A stretch of 64,000 nt of DNA from Methylotenera sp. Its GTDB lineage: Bacteria > Pseudomonadota > Gammaproteobacteria > Burkholderiales > Methylophilaceae. This document shows, in pieces, positions 1 to 7,826 of this stretch. The DNA lies in the NCBI GenBank assembly GCA_030655015.1, contig JAURWJ010000115.1:1-64000 (forward strand), written 5' to 3'. A model generated the notes under the pieces. The model had not been told where the DNA came from, searched no databases, and saw only the letters and a program-made list of their open reading frames with translations. The translations under genes were made by a program, and so were the position numbers. The stretch's first letter is position 1. Each line of letters starts with the position of its first letter.

Positions 1-7
1 GGGTATT

Positions 8-83
8 TGGTAGGAGATGGGGGGTTCGAACCCCCGACAAATGGATTAAGAGTCCACTGCTCTACCAACTGAGCTAATCTCCC
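8..83 (-). tRNA. tRNA-Lys (anticodon CTT)
   Basis: Read on the minus strand this is a complete 76-nt cloverleaf including an encoded CCA. The 7-bp acceptor stem GGGAGAT/ATCTCCT includes one G-U pair, the D arm is GCTC/GAGC, the anticodon arm is GTGGA/TCCAT and the T arm is GGGGG-TTCGAAC-CCCCC. The anticodon loop CTCTTAA puts CTT at positions 34-36, which reads the lysine codon AAG. No integrase gene or attachment-site duplication is visible beside it. Confidence 0.95.
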
Positions 84-178
84 GCAAGGGCTTGGATTAT
101 CAAGATAAAGTAGCCCAATGTCAAACAGAAAACCAAATAAATAGCACTGATGAACCCAGATTATCCATTAGACACCTA

Positions 179-217
179 TTCCCTCCCCTTTATAGGGGGA
201 GGGCTAGGGAGGGGGTG
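179..217 (-). repeat. Partial, inverted copy of the dispersed CCCTCCCC repeat
   Basis: The stretch ttccctccccttt...gggagggctagggagggggtg is the reverse complement of the central block of the two longer repeat copies at about 1270-1480 and 18935-19150. Only the G/C-rich palindromic core is present. The rest of the 84-309 gap shows no gene; it also holds a short AACCCAGATTATCCATTAG motif near 155 that resembles a reverse copy near 2410-2430. Confidence 0.6.
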
Positions 218-309
218 AAAATGCCACCTTTCGCTGCATGGGGAAGGAACTAGTTTAGTTCTAATGAACAATCTCGGATCAATTCAGCTCACCGACGCTG
301 TCCATGCCG

Positions 310-1155
310 CTATTCATAACGCTCACGCAAAAAACTTGCAAACCTTGGCTTGCCGCTAGCCGTTTTATCGCGGTAGGTATAGGTAACAAGGCTGCCAATT
401 TTTGGCGGATCTTCGCGTTGCGCATCACTCAAGCCTGTGCCCAGTTTGAAGCGTATGCCTTCAGGGGTTTCTACGACCAGCGCACCAAGCTTGCCTCTAT
501 ATTTTCCGCGCCCTGGTGTATGTGCCACCACGGTGGCCTCAGCATCGTTTTGCAATTTTAATTTTAGTAGCGTATCACTTCGCCCTGTCACATATTGCGC
601 ATCGGCTCGATGTAACATGAGCCCTTCTCCACCAAGAGCTACAACTTGTTTAAGCTGTGCGTTGAGCGCAGCCTCATCTTTAACACGAAGTTGCGTCACG
701 GCTTTTAGGTGTGGGATGTTGACCTGTGTAACGATTTCAACAATGCGTTGCGCGCGTACTTGAAATGCTCCCTGCGCGTTTGGTAACTCAAAAACAAGAT
801 AGGAAATGCCGCGCCACTCTTCATCAATAGGCACGTTTTTCCTCACCGCGCCTGAAAGCATCTCAAACTTGCCGCGTGCAAGCCACAACTCACCATCAAG
901 CGGTGTTGCTGGAAAACCTTGAGTAAACCACGCTGGGGCTGCAATAACGCGCCCAGAACGCGTATGAAAAGTTTTGCCATCCCACACTGCACGTACACCA
1001 TCAAATTTTTCACTCACCAAAAATTGCCGCACATCAATGCCAGACTGGTAAACCTGCGCCAACAATACATTGGACGTCATTTGTTCAGCCAATAATGGTG
1101 AAACAGGCGCACCAGCAATAGCGATTAAAAGTAATAAACGGATGAGCTTCATCAC
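310..1155 (-). CDS. Exported minimal ATP-dependent DNA ligase (Lig E type)
   Basis: A 281-residue nucleotidyltransferase of the ATP-dependent DNA ligase family. It should seal nicks through a lysyl-AMP intermediate: motif I is EKFDGVR with the nucleophile at K50, motif III is LDGELW (85-90), motif IV is EGLML (176-180), motif V is LLKLKL (195-200), and a small OB fold follows. The first about 23 residues (LIRLLLLIAIAGAPVSPLLA) form a signal peptide, so the enzyme probably acts in the periplasm. No extra DNA-binding domain is present, as is typical of Lig E proteins. Family knowledge links Lig E to DNA uptake or extracellular DNA in some proteobacteria, but no competence gene lies beside it here. 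It is transcribed alone, with a repeat-rich gap upstream. Confidence 0.88.
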   Translation of the reverse strand: MMKLIRLLLLIAIAGAPVSPLLAEQMTSNVLLAQVYQSGIDVRQFLVSEKFDGVRAVWDGKTFHTRSGRVIAAPAWFTQGFPATPLDGELWLARGKFEMLSGAVRKNVPIDEEWRGISYLVFELPNAQGAFQVRAQRIVEIVTQVNIPHLKAVTQLRVKDEAALNAQLKQVVALGGEGLMLHRADAQYVTGRSDTLLKLKLQNDAEATVVAHTPGRGKYRGKLGALVVETPEGIRFKLGTGLSDAQREDPPKIGSLVTYTYRDKTASGKPRFASFLRERYE

Positions 1156-1236
1156 GTCAGTCTAAAACAATAAGTTAAAACTGTGGCGCAATTTTTTTAA
1201 CTTGCCATTGGCAAGTTGCGAATTCCCGATAGTCAA

Positions 1237-1264
1237 GGGTGGGCAACTGGTTGCCCACCCTTTA
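1237..1264 (-). terminator. Strong hairpin between methyltransferase and ligase genes
   Basis: The sequence gggtgggcaac-tg-gttgcccaccc (1237-1260) is a perfect 11-bp inverted repeat with a 2-nt loop, followed on the plus strand by ttt. It lies downstream of the minus-strand methyltransferase gene and upstream of the ligase gene. A terminator role fits, but the T-run is on the plus-strand side, so the direction is uncertain. Confidence 0.45.
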
Positions 1265-1269
1265 ATACT

Positions 1270-1480
1270 CCTTCCCCCTACAAGGGGGAAGGTTGGGATG
1301 GGGGTTCGAAGTTAAAATTAAACTGCATATCACTTGCAACGCTTTACCCCCACCCTAACCCTCCCCCTGAAATGGGGAGGGAATAGTATTGCTTAATTTT
1401 AATTTCAATATTATTGACCCACGTATAGGTCAAACCTTACTGAGTCCCCGACAAAGCCGGGGTTTACCTTATTAAATTAA
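1270..1480. repeat. Dispersed repeat, copy A (about 210 bp)
   Basis: This intergenic block is recognisably homologous to 18935-19150. Both run through a palindromic cttccc...gggaagg unit, GGTTGGGATGGGGGT, an AT-rich spacer, CCACCCTAnCCCTCCCCCT...GGGGAGGGAA, a long AT-rich tract and a terminal CCCCG-nCAAAG-CCGGGG hairpin ending in ATTAA. It contains no ORF. On the minus strand the CCCCGGCTTTGTCGGGG hairpin lies just after the methyltransferase stop codon and may serve as its terminator. It looks like a non-coding, MITE-like or REP-like mobile repeat. Confidence 0.75.
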
Positions 1481-1483
1481 GCT

Positions 1484-2338
1484 TTACGATACAAACCGAT
1501 GGCGCATCTCATCCAAGTTAAGTTCGTGCAAAATAGCCTCTAAGCGCTGTTGTGCATTTTTGCGTGGCTGGCCTGTATATTTAGCAATAATCAGCTCATT
1601 TTTCATGGAGTGCTCCCAGCCTACCAACTCAGTCACGGTGACACTATAACCTGCGGCTTCTAACTGCAAACAACGCAATACATTGGTAATTTGGCTACCA
1701 AATTCACGCGTATGTATCGGATGGCGCCAAATTTCACTCAATGGCGTTTTGCCGAAACTTTCATTTTTATGCTGCCTTAACACCTCCGCCACCTCCGCCT
1801 GACAGCAGGGCACTAGCACCATGTACTTCGCCTGTTTTTTCAAGCCAAATTGTATTGCATCATCAGTTGCGGTGTTGCAAGCATGCAGCGCTGTCACAAT
1901 ATCTACTTTAGCTGGAATGGCATTTGAAGTTGTAGATTCCTCCACCGTTAAATGCTCAAAACGCATGCGTGTAAAGCCTAATTTCTGTGCCAAGCTTTTG
2001 GATTTTTCTACCAATTCAGCCCGTGTTTCTATGCCAATTACTTCGCCGGCATCCAGTTGTTTTAACAGTAAATCATATAAAATAAAGCCCAGATAAGACT
2101 TGCCTGCGCCATGATCAACCAATACAGGATTAGCGTTGTGCGTTAATACATCGTTAAACAGCGGCTCAATAAAATTGACCAGATGATAAACTTGCTTAAG
2201 CTTGCGCCGACTGTCTTGGTTAAGTTTGCCATCCCGTGTCAGGATATGCAGCGCTTTAAGTAACTCGATGGATTGATTAGGTTTGATTTCAGGGATATTT
2301 TGCATAACGCTATTTTCCATTAAAAATGTCATCTGCAA
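1484..2338 (-). CDS. SAM-dependent methyltransferase, Methyltransf_32-like
   Basis: A 284-residue class I methyltransferase. The SAM-binding glycine-rich loop is VDHGAGKSYLG (about residues 74-84), followed by an acidic residue in the region IGIETRAEL, and later motifs TALHACNTATDDAIQFG and VLVPCCQAE. This VPCC-bearing arrangement resembles the Methyltransf_32 family (GSTCD/METTL25-like), for which bacterial substrates are largely unknown; I cannot name one. Three in-frame ATG codons occur within the first 12 residues and none has a clear ribosome-binding site, so the start may be at residue 7 (MENSV) or 12 (MQNIPEI). It stands alone on the minus strand, about 100 bp downstream of kup. Confidence 0.75.
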   Translation of the reverse strand: MQMTFLMENSVMQNIPEIKPNQSIELLKALHILTRDGKLNQDSRRKLKQVYHLVNFIEPLFNDVLTHNANPVLVDHGAGKSYLGFILYDLLLKQLDAGEVIGIETRAELVEKSKSLAQKLGFTRMRFEHLTVEESTTSNAIPAKVDIVTALHACNTATDDAIQFGLKKQAKYMVLVPCCQAEVAEVLRQHKNESFGKTPLSEIWRHPIHTREFGSQITNVLRCLQLEAAGYSVTVTELVGWEHSMKNELIIAKYTGQPRKNAQQRLEAILHELNLDEMRHRFVS

Positions 2339-2441
2339 AATGTTTTTTATCAGACAACTCGTTATAGCCCCAGACTATCCATCAGATCTACAAGTAGATG
2401 TGAAATCGCCTAATGGAAAATCCGGGTTGAATATAGCCTGC

Positions 2442-4319
2442 CTAAATATACACTCTTGAACCCAACTCAATCACACTATTATTAGGAATGTTAAAATAAC
2501 TCACCACACTGCCTGCATTGCGAGACATCAGTACAAATAAGTGATCACGCCATTTTGCCATTTTGCCGCCATGCCCTGAAATAACCGTTTCTCGACTGAC
2601 AAAATAGGAAGTTGTAAATGGATCAATAATCACATGCTCTATTTTGCAATCTTCAAGTGCTTTGGGAACATTAGGCGTTTCCATAAATCCGTATTGCAAC
2701 ATCACTTGCCAAAAGCCAGACCCTATTTCCTTGATGTGCAAACGCTGCTCTTTTGCTATGACTGGTACATCTAAAAAAGCCACCGTGAGTATCAAGTTGG
2801 TTTTATGTAAAACTTGATTATGTTTTAAATTGTGCATCAAAGCTTGCGGAACATTATCTGGATTAGCACAGAGGAATACAGCTGTACGTTCTATCCTTGC
2901 TTTAGTTGAACTCGCAATATTTTGCACAAAGTCTTCTAATTTCGGGTCATCTTCATGAATATGTTCAAGTAAAATTTCACGGCCTTGTTTCCATGTCCAC
3001 ATAGCAATCACTAGCAACACACCTAACGCTACGGGGAACCACCCTCCATGGAAAAATTTGACTGAGCATGAAGCTAACAATAATGAATCTAAAATAATAA
3101 ATGTAATAGTGGCACCCAATGCTAACCATATCGGATATTTCCAACTATATCGCAGTACAAAGTAGCTCAAAATAGTAGTAATCAGCATTGTGCCCGTGAC
3201 GGCAATACCATAGGCCGCGGCAATTGCAGAAGAGTTTTGAAACGTAATGGTTGTGATAATGACGGCAATCAGTAAGAACCAATTAATAGCAGGCACATAG
3301 ATTTGTCCAGACTCACCAGCAGACGTATGTAGAATTTGCATTCTAGGTAGAAAGCCTAGCTGTATGGCTTGCTGGGTAATGGAATAGGCACCTGAGATGA
3401 CTGCCTGCGAGGCAATAATAGTGGCTAAGGTAGCAAGTATTACCGCAGGGATTAACAGTTGTTCAGGAAACGACAAATAGAATGGGTTGCTGACGGCCTC
3501 AGGTGTTGATAGCAAGAGTGCACCTTGACCTAAATAATTAAGCGCTAAACCCGGCAATACTAAACATGACCATGCAATGCGGATGGCTGGTTTTCCAAAG
3601 TGCCCCATATCTGCGTAAAGTGCTTCTGCACCAGTGATGGCAAGTACCACCGCACCTACGGCTAAAAATACACCTACGCCACGATCAGCCAAAAAATGAA
3701 ATGCATAAATTGGGTTAAGTGCGTTCAATATCATGGGATTTTGGATGATGTGGTACATGCCGATAGCACCGAGTACCGTGAACCAAACGACGATAATAGG
3801 GCCAAAAAATTTACCTACCACGTTAGTGCCATATTTTTGAAACGCAAATAATGTCACCAGAATGGTGATTGAAACAGGAATAATGAATGTACTAAGCCCG
3901 GGGGTAATAAGCTCAAGACCTTCCACTGCGGAGAGTACAGAAATGGCTGGCGTTAGAATGCTATCGCCATAAAATAGCGCAGCGCCAAATACACCTAAAC
4001 CTAATAATATTTTTTTACGTTTAGGAGCTTCATTAGCTGTAGAAACCGCTAATGCAAGTAAAGCCATAATGCCGCCTTCTCCGCGGTTATCAGCCCGTAG
4101 CACCAAAATGACATATTTAAGCGTCACGACCAGCATTAATGCCCAAAGTACCGCTGAGATTGCACCGGTGATGTTGACTTGAGTCAACGCGATACCGGTT
4201 GATTCACTAAAAATTTCTTTGATGGTGTAAAGCGGACTGGTGCCGATGTCGCCATACACCACGCCAATGGCGCCAAGAGTGAGTGCGGCAACGCTTTTTG
4301 ATTGTGTGTTTGTATTCAT
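2442..4319 (-). CDS. kup: Low-affinity potassium transporter Kup
   Basis: A 625-residue protein close to the usual Kup length. It begins with the diagnostic [20 protein letters not shown], has about twelve hydrophobic segments over the first 430 residues, and ends in a roughly 190-residue cytoplasmic domain. It imports K+ by proton symport in the inner membrane. The gene follows a KdpE/KdpD-like two-component pair on the same strand, after a 97-bp gap with an inverted repeat, which suggests the pair may control it. No kdpFABC operon is present in the window. Confidence 0.96.
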   Translation of the reverse strand: MNTNTQSKSVAALTLGAIGVVYGDIGTSPLYTIKEIFSESTGIALTQVNITGAISAVLWALMLVVTLKYVILVLRADNRGEGGIMALLALAVSTANEAPKRKKILLGLGVFGAALFYGDSILTPAISVLSAVEGLELITPGLSTFIIPVSITILVTLFAFQKYGTNVVGKFFGPIIVVWFTVLGAIGMYHIIQNPMILNALNPIYAFHFLADRGVGVFLAVGAVVLAITGAEALYADMGHFGKPAIRIAWSCLVLPGLALNYLGQGALLLSTPEAVSNPFYLSFPEQLLIPAVILATLATIIASQAVISGAYSITQQAIQLGFLPRMQILHTSAGESGQIYVPAINWFLLIAVIITTITFQNSSAIAAAYGIAVTGTMLITTILSYFVLRYSWKYPIWLALGATITFIILDSLLLASCSVKFFHGGWFPVALGVLLVIAMWTWKQGREILLEHIHEDDPKLEDFVQNIASSTKARIERTAVFLCANPDNVPQALMHNLKHNQVLHKTNLILTVAFLDVPVIAKEQRLHIKEIGSGFWQVMLQYGFMETPNVPKALEDCKIEHVIIDPFTTSYFVSRETVISGHGGKMAKWRDHLFVLMSRNAGSVVSYFNIPNNSVIELGSRVYI

Positions 4320-4331
4320 GATTTTTTGAAA

Positions 4332-4363
4332 AATGACCTTGTATAAATGAAGACAAGGTCATT
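4332..4363 (-). promoter_or_regulatory. Inverted repeat just upstream of kup
   Basis: AATGACCTTG (4332-4341) and CAAGGTCATT (4354-4363) are perfect 10-bp arms with a 12-nt loop. On the minus strand the structure ends about 12 nt before the kup ATG and is followed by TTTC. It could terminate the two-component operon, act as an attenuator for kup, or be an operator; the sequence alone does not decide. No good ribosome-binding site lies between the repeat and the ATG. Confidence 0.45.
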
Positions 4364-4416
4364 AAATCAAGAGGGGTGTATCAATCGCATAAACAAACAT
4401 TGATACGTATAAATTT

Positions 4417-5106
4417 TTAAGTGGCGGCTAACCTGTAACCGATGCCTGCTTCAGTCAGAATATAACGCGGTGCTGCGGGACTTTTTTCCAAACGCGCACG
4501 CAGCCTGCCCATGTGGATGCGTAAGTAATGCGTGTCATCTACATATTCTGGCCCCCAAACTTCGGTGAGTAATTGGCGATGGGTGAATACTTTGCCTGGT
4601 TTTTTAGCCAGCATAAATAAAAGCTTAAACTCGATGGGAGTGAGGTGCACTGGTTGCTTATTTAATAAAACGCTAGCGTTGACAGTGTCTATTTCTAAAT
4701 CATCCAGCTTGAAAACATCATCGCGCAACGACATCATTGCGCTACGTTTCAGCGATACTTTGATGCGTGCGAGCAGCTCGTTTACGCCGAAAGGTTTCGC
4801 TAAATAATCGTCCGCGCCTAAAGTAAAACAATCCACTTTTTCTTGCTCAGATTGGCGCGCTGATAGCACTAAAATTGGCAGGTCAGAGCTGATGCGTACA
4901 TGCTCAATAAAGCTTCTGCCATCGCCATCTGGCAAGTTTAAATCCAATATGACCAGCGTGGGTTTCTGCTCACTAAATATGCGTGTTCCATCGGCAAGCG
5001 TGCGCGCAAGCATGGTGTGATAACCACTCGCTTTCAGGCTGGATTGAAGAAACTGGCTAATCTGCAAGTCGTCTTCAATCATTAATATTTGTGCTTTTTC
5101 AGACAT
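4417..5106 (-). CDS. kdpE: KdpE-like response regulator (OmpR family)
   Basis: A 229-residue response regulator. The receiver domain carries the acidic pair EDD (11-13), the phosphoacceptor D55 in LVILDLNLPDGDG and the conserved lysine in LAKPFGVNELLARI. An OmpR/PhoB winged-helix domain follows (LTPIEFKLLFMLAKKPGKVFTHRQLL...YLRIHMGRLRARLE). Similarity over the whole length is to KdpE. Its first bases overlap the end of the upstream kinase gene by 8 nt, which implies translational coupling. As kup is the next gene on the strand, kup is the most likely local target (inference). Confidence 0.88.
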   Translation of the reverse strand: MSEKAQILMIEDDLQISQFLQSSLKASGYHTMLARTLADGTRIFSEQKPTLVILDLNLPDGDGRSFIEHVRISSDLPILVLSARQSEQEKVDCFTLGADDYLAKPFGVNELLARIKVSLKRSAMMSLRDDVFKLDDLEIDTVNASVLLNKQPVHLTPIEFKLLFMLAKKPGKVFTHRQLLTEVWGPEYVDDTHYLRIHMGRLRARLEKSPAAPRYILTEAGIGYRLAAT

Positions 5107-6595
5107 GGCTGGTGTCTACATCTGGCGCATGAAAGCTTAACGTGACGCAAGCACCACCGCCATCTCGGTTGCTGATGGTAAGCGTTGCATCATGTGCTTT
5201 TGCAATCGCTTGCACAATGGACAGACCCAAACCAAAGCCTTTGGCATGACCAGAAGAGAACTTTTTGATTTGTGAGGCATTAAATGCTTCGCCAAAACCA
5301 ACTCCACGGTCTTTAACACTGATATGAATTAGGTTGCCAGTTTTAGTGACCTCAATCAGGATTGGTTCCTGAGTTTGATTAGATGCAGCAAGATAGGCTT
5401 GTTTAGCGTTATCAATCAGGTTCACCAGTGCTTGCGTGAGCAGATTAGCGTTGGCTTTAATTAACAAATCCGGCTCGCTGATTGTTGCCAGCAAATCAAC
5501 GCTGTCGCCACGGCTTTTATAAAGCGCAGTGACAATGCCGATGATTTCTTCGGGCGATTGCATATCCATTGGAATCGCTTTTACGGCGCTGGATTCCAGA
5601 CGTATCAGAGACAATATGTTTTCAGTAGTACTCGCCAAATATTGCGCTTGTGATGCAATGAGCGCCGTTAAATGCGCCGTCTGCTCGGCATCTAAATCGA
5701 CGTCTTTTTGTTGCAATGTAGTTGCCGCGCCTAGAATTGATGTAAGCGGCGTGCGCATGTCATGGGCGATGGAGGCCAGTAGCGCACTTTGTATGGCTTC
5801 CTCTTGTGCCATTAATTCAGCCAGCCGCGCTCTTTCACTGTTAATCAGCCGTTGATAAGCCATTGATACTTGGTCGACACAGGATTTGATCGCGATATAC
5901 ATTTCAATATTGTCATTCGTATCAATATCGCACACCACTAAAATCGGGAGTTGACTTGGTAACCGATTGAATGGCATCAGCCAATATAATGACTCTGGCC
6001 AGTTGCCGGTATGTGGACCAATCGGTTTGCCATTGTTAGCCACCCATTCCAGAGCGCTTTGGTCTGGCAGTTTTATATTATCGGGCGGCGAAGTGATGCT
6101 ATAAGTATTGTTTACATCAGGTTTAGCAATAAAGAATTGCTTATTAAACTCAGCTTTTAACAAGTTGCAGGTATCGTGCAGCATGGTATTGGTATCTTTT
6201 GCCAAGGCGAGATTTTCAGCTAAGGTTCTAGCGAACTCCGCACGTTTTGATGCAAGGAGTGATTGATTGGTTTGAGATTTTAAGCGCTTGGCCAACGAGG
6301 TGATGACGAGCGATACGACCAAAAAGCTCATCAAGCTCACCCAGGATTCAATATGCTCGACTTGGAATGTATAGCGCGGCGTAACAAAAAAATAGTTGAT
6401 TGCAAAAAAAGCAGCAAAGGCCGTGCTAAATGCAATAAAAAAAGTGTAGAAATATGCGGCAGCGACAACTATCAATAGATACGACATAGCGACACCTGTC
6501 GTACTTAATAAATTAAATAATTTATCATTAATGACGGTTATCAATGCCAATAAAACCGTCATGTAAAAACATTGTATAAGTTCTTTTTTCAACAC
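5099..6595 (-). CDS. kdpD: Short KdpD-like sensor histidine kinase lacking the N-terminal KdpD/Usp domains
   Basis: A 498-residue kinase that starts directly at the membrane domain. Four hydrophobic segments lie within residues 8-104 (DUF4118 type, including SYLLIVVAAAYFYTFFIAF and AINYFFVTPRYTF), followed by a GAF-like linker, the HisKA box SIAHDMRTPLTSILG with H278, an N box (LVNLIDNAKQAY) and G boxes (DRGVGFG, GFGLGLSIVQ). Full KdpD is near 900 residues and has an N-terminal cytoplasmic domain with a Walker site and a universal-stress-like domain; both are absent. The gene lies upstream of kdpE with an 8-nt overlap. The truncated layout suggests altered input sensing. Confidence 0.86.
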   Translation of the reverse strand: MLKKELIQCFYMTVLLALITVINDKLFNLLSTTGVAMSYLLIVVAAAYFYTFFIAFSTAFAAFFAINYFFVTPRYTFQVEHIESWVSLMSFLVVSLVITSLAKRLKSQTNQSLLASKRAEFARTLAENLALAKDTNTMLHDTCNLLKAEFNKQFFIAKPDVNNTYSITSPPDNIKLPDQSALEWVANNGKPIGPHTGNWPESLYWLMPFNRLPSQLPILVVCDIDTNDNIEMYIAIKSCVDQVSMAYQRLINSERARLAELMAQEEAIQSALLASIAHDMRTPLTSILGAATTLQQKDVDLDAEQTAHLTALIASQAQYLASTTENILSLIRLESSAVKAIPMDMQSPEEIIGIVTALYKSRGDSVDLLATISEPDLLIKANANLLTQALVNLIDNAKQAYLAASNQTQEPILIEVTKTGNLIHISVKDRGVGFGEAFNASQIKKFSSGHAKGFGLGLSIVQAIAKAHDATLTISNRDGGGACVTLSFHAPDVDTSHV

Positions 6596-6860
6596 TTGGA
6601 CCCAAATATTTTCATTGAATAAATTATGCTCTAAATATTCCCTAGCAGATAATAATAAAACAAATGAGTCTTTTGAATAAACATTGCATCAATGCAGATA
6701 AAAATTTGAATTGATGCGCTCAATGCTAAAATACTGCCTCACTGAAGCAAACCTCATGTTTTAAAATCAAAAAATACGCGAAGGCGAGCTAAATACAGTG
6801 AGTTTTGTGCGGCAAAGCAATGTCGACAAAGATTTTTTTGCAATTTCAAACGGAGTAAGA

Positions 6861-7817
6861 ATGGCAATTCAATGGTACCCGGGTCACATGACTCAAGCAC
6901 GCAAGAAAGCTGAAGAGACAATGGAGTTTACCGACATGGTCATCGAAGTGCTAGATGCGCGCGTACCTGCCGCCAGTCATAACCCGATGATTGATGAAAT
7001 GCGTTTGTTTCGCCAACGCCCGCAGCTTAAAATTTTGAATAAAGCGGATCTGGCTGACCCAGCGGCCACACAAGCGTGGCTCAATTACTTTAATGCACAA
7101 CCCAACACTAAAGCCGTCGCGCTATCTTGCAAAAAGCCTGGCGATGCTAAAAAGATTCCTGCCATTTGCAGAAAAATAACACCGCATCGCGGTACACATT
7201 TAAAACCGTTACGCATGTTGATTATGGGCATTCCTAACGTGGGTAAATCAACATTGATGAACGCCCTGCTCAACCGCCGCGTGGCAAAAGTTGGCGACGA
7301 GCCCGCTGTGACTAAAAGCCAACAGCGTTTTGATTTAGATGACACCATGAGCATCACCGATACACCAGGGATGATGTGGCCAAAAATCGCTTATGAGTCT
7401 GATGGCTACATGCTGGCAGCGAGCCATGCGATCGGTCGCAACGCTGTGATTGATGAAGATGTTGCACTATTTTTAGCGGATAATTTACTCAAAAACTACC
7501 CAGCCCTACTCAATGCGCGCTACAAGCTAGATACCATGAAACATGATGGCGAGTTTTTGGATGTGCTTAAAATGGATGGTGTTGATTTGATGGAAGCCAT
7601 TGCTAAACGTCGCTCTTACAAACGCCATGATGGCTTGTGGGATACTGAAAAAACTGCAGTGGCTTTTTTAACAGATTACCGCAGTGGCGCCATAGGTCGC
7701 GTGAGTTTAGAAACCCCCGCTTCAAGAGCTGAAATGACATCACAGACAGAAACTAATAAACCAAATACCTCAGAAAGCGATTCAGACACTGACAGCGCGA
7801 CTGACACGCCGCAATAA
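6861..7817 (+). CDS. ylqF: YlqF/RbgA-type circularly permuted GTPase, ribosome assembly
   Basis: The chosen start gives 318 residues beginning MAIQWYPGHM, the conserved family N-terminus, with a good ribosome-binding site (CGGAGTAAG) just upstream; the track's earlier start adds 21 unsupported residues. The GTPase motifs come in permuted order: G4 NKAD (60-63), G1 GIPNVGKST (123-131), G3 DTPG (167-170). RbgA/YlqF proteins act in maturation of the large ribosomal subunit. The last about 30 residues are a low-complexity Ser/Thr/Asp tail. It may be cotranscribed with rep, which begins 9 nt downstream. Confidence 0.92.
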   Translation: MAIQWYPGHMTQARKKAEETMEFTDMVIEVLDARVPAASHNPMIDEMRLFRQRPQLKILNKADLADPAATQAWLNYFNAQPNTKAVALSCKKPGDAKKIPAICRKITPHRGTHLKPLRMLIMGIPNVGKSTLMNALLNRRVAKVGDEPAVTKSQQRFDLDDTMSITDTPGMMWPKIAYESDGYMLAASHAIGRNAVIDEDVALFLADNLLKNYPALLNARYKLDTMKHDGEFLDVLKMDGVDLMEAIAKRRSYKRHDGLWDTEKTAVAFLTDYRSGAIGRVSLETPASRAEMTSQTETNKPNTSESDSDTDSATDTPQ

Positions 7818-7826
7818 TCCGCTGTA

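Noticed and set aside
8-83. tRNA-Lys as a genomic island attachment site
   Set aside because: No integrase, no repeat of the tRNA 3' end and no mobility genes lie next to it within the window.
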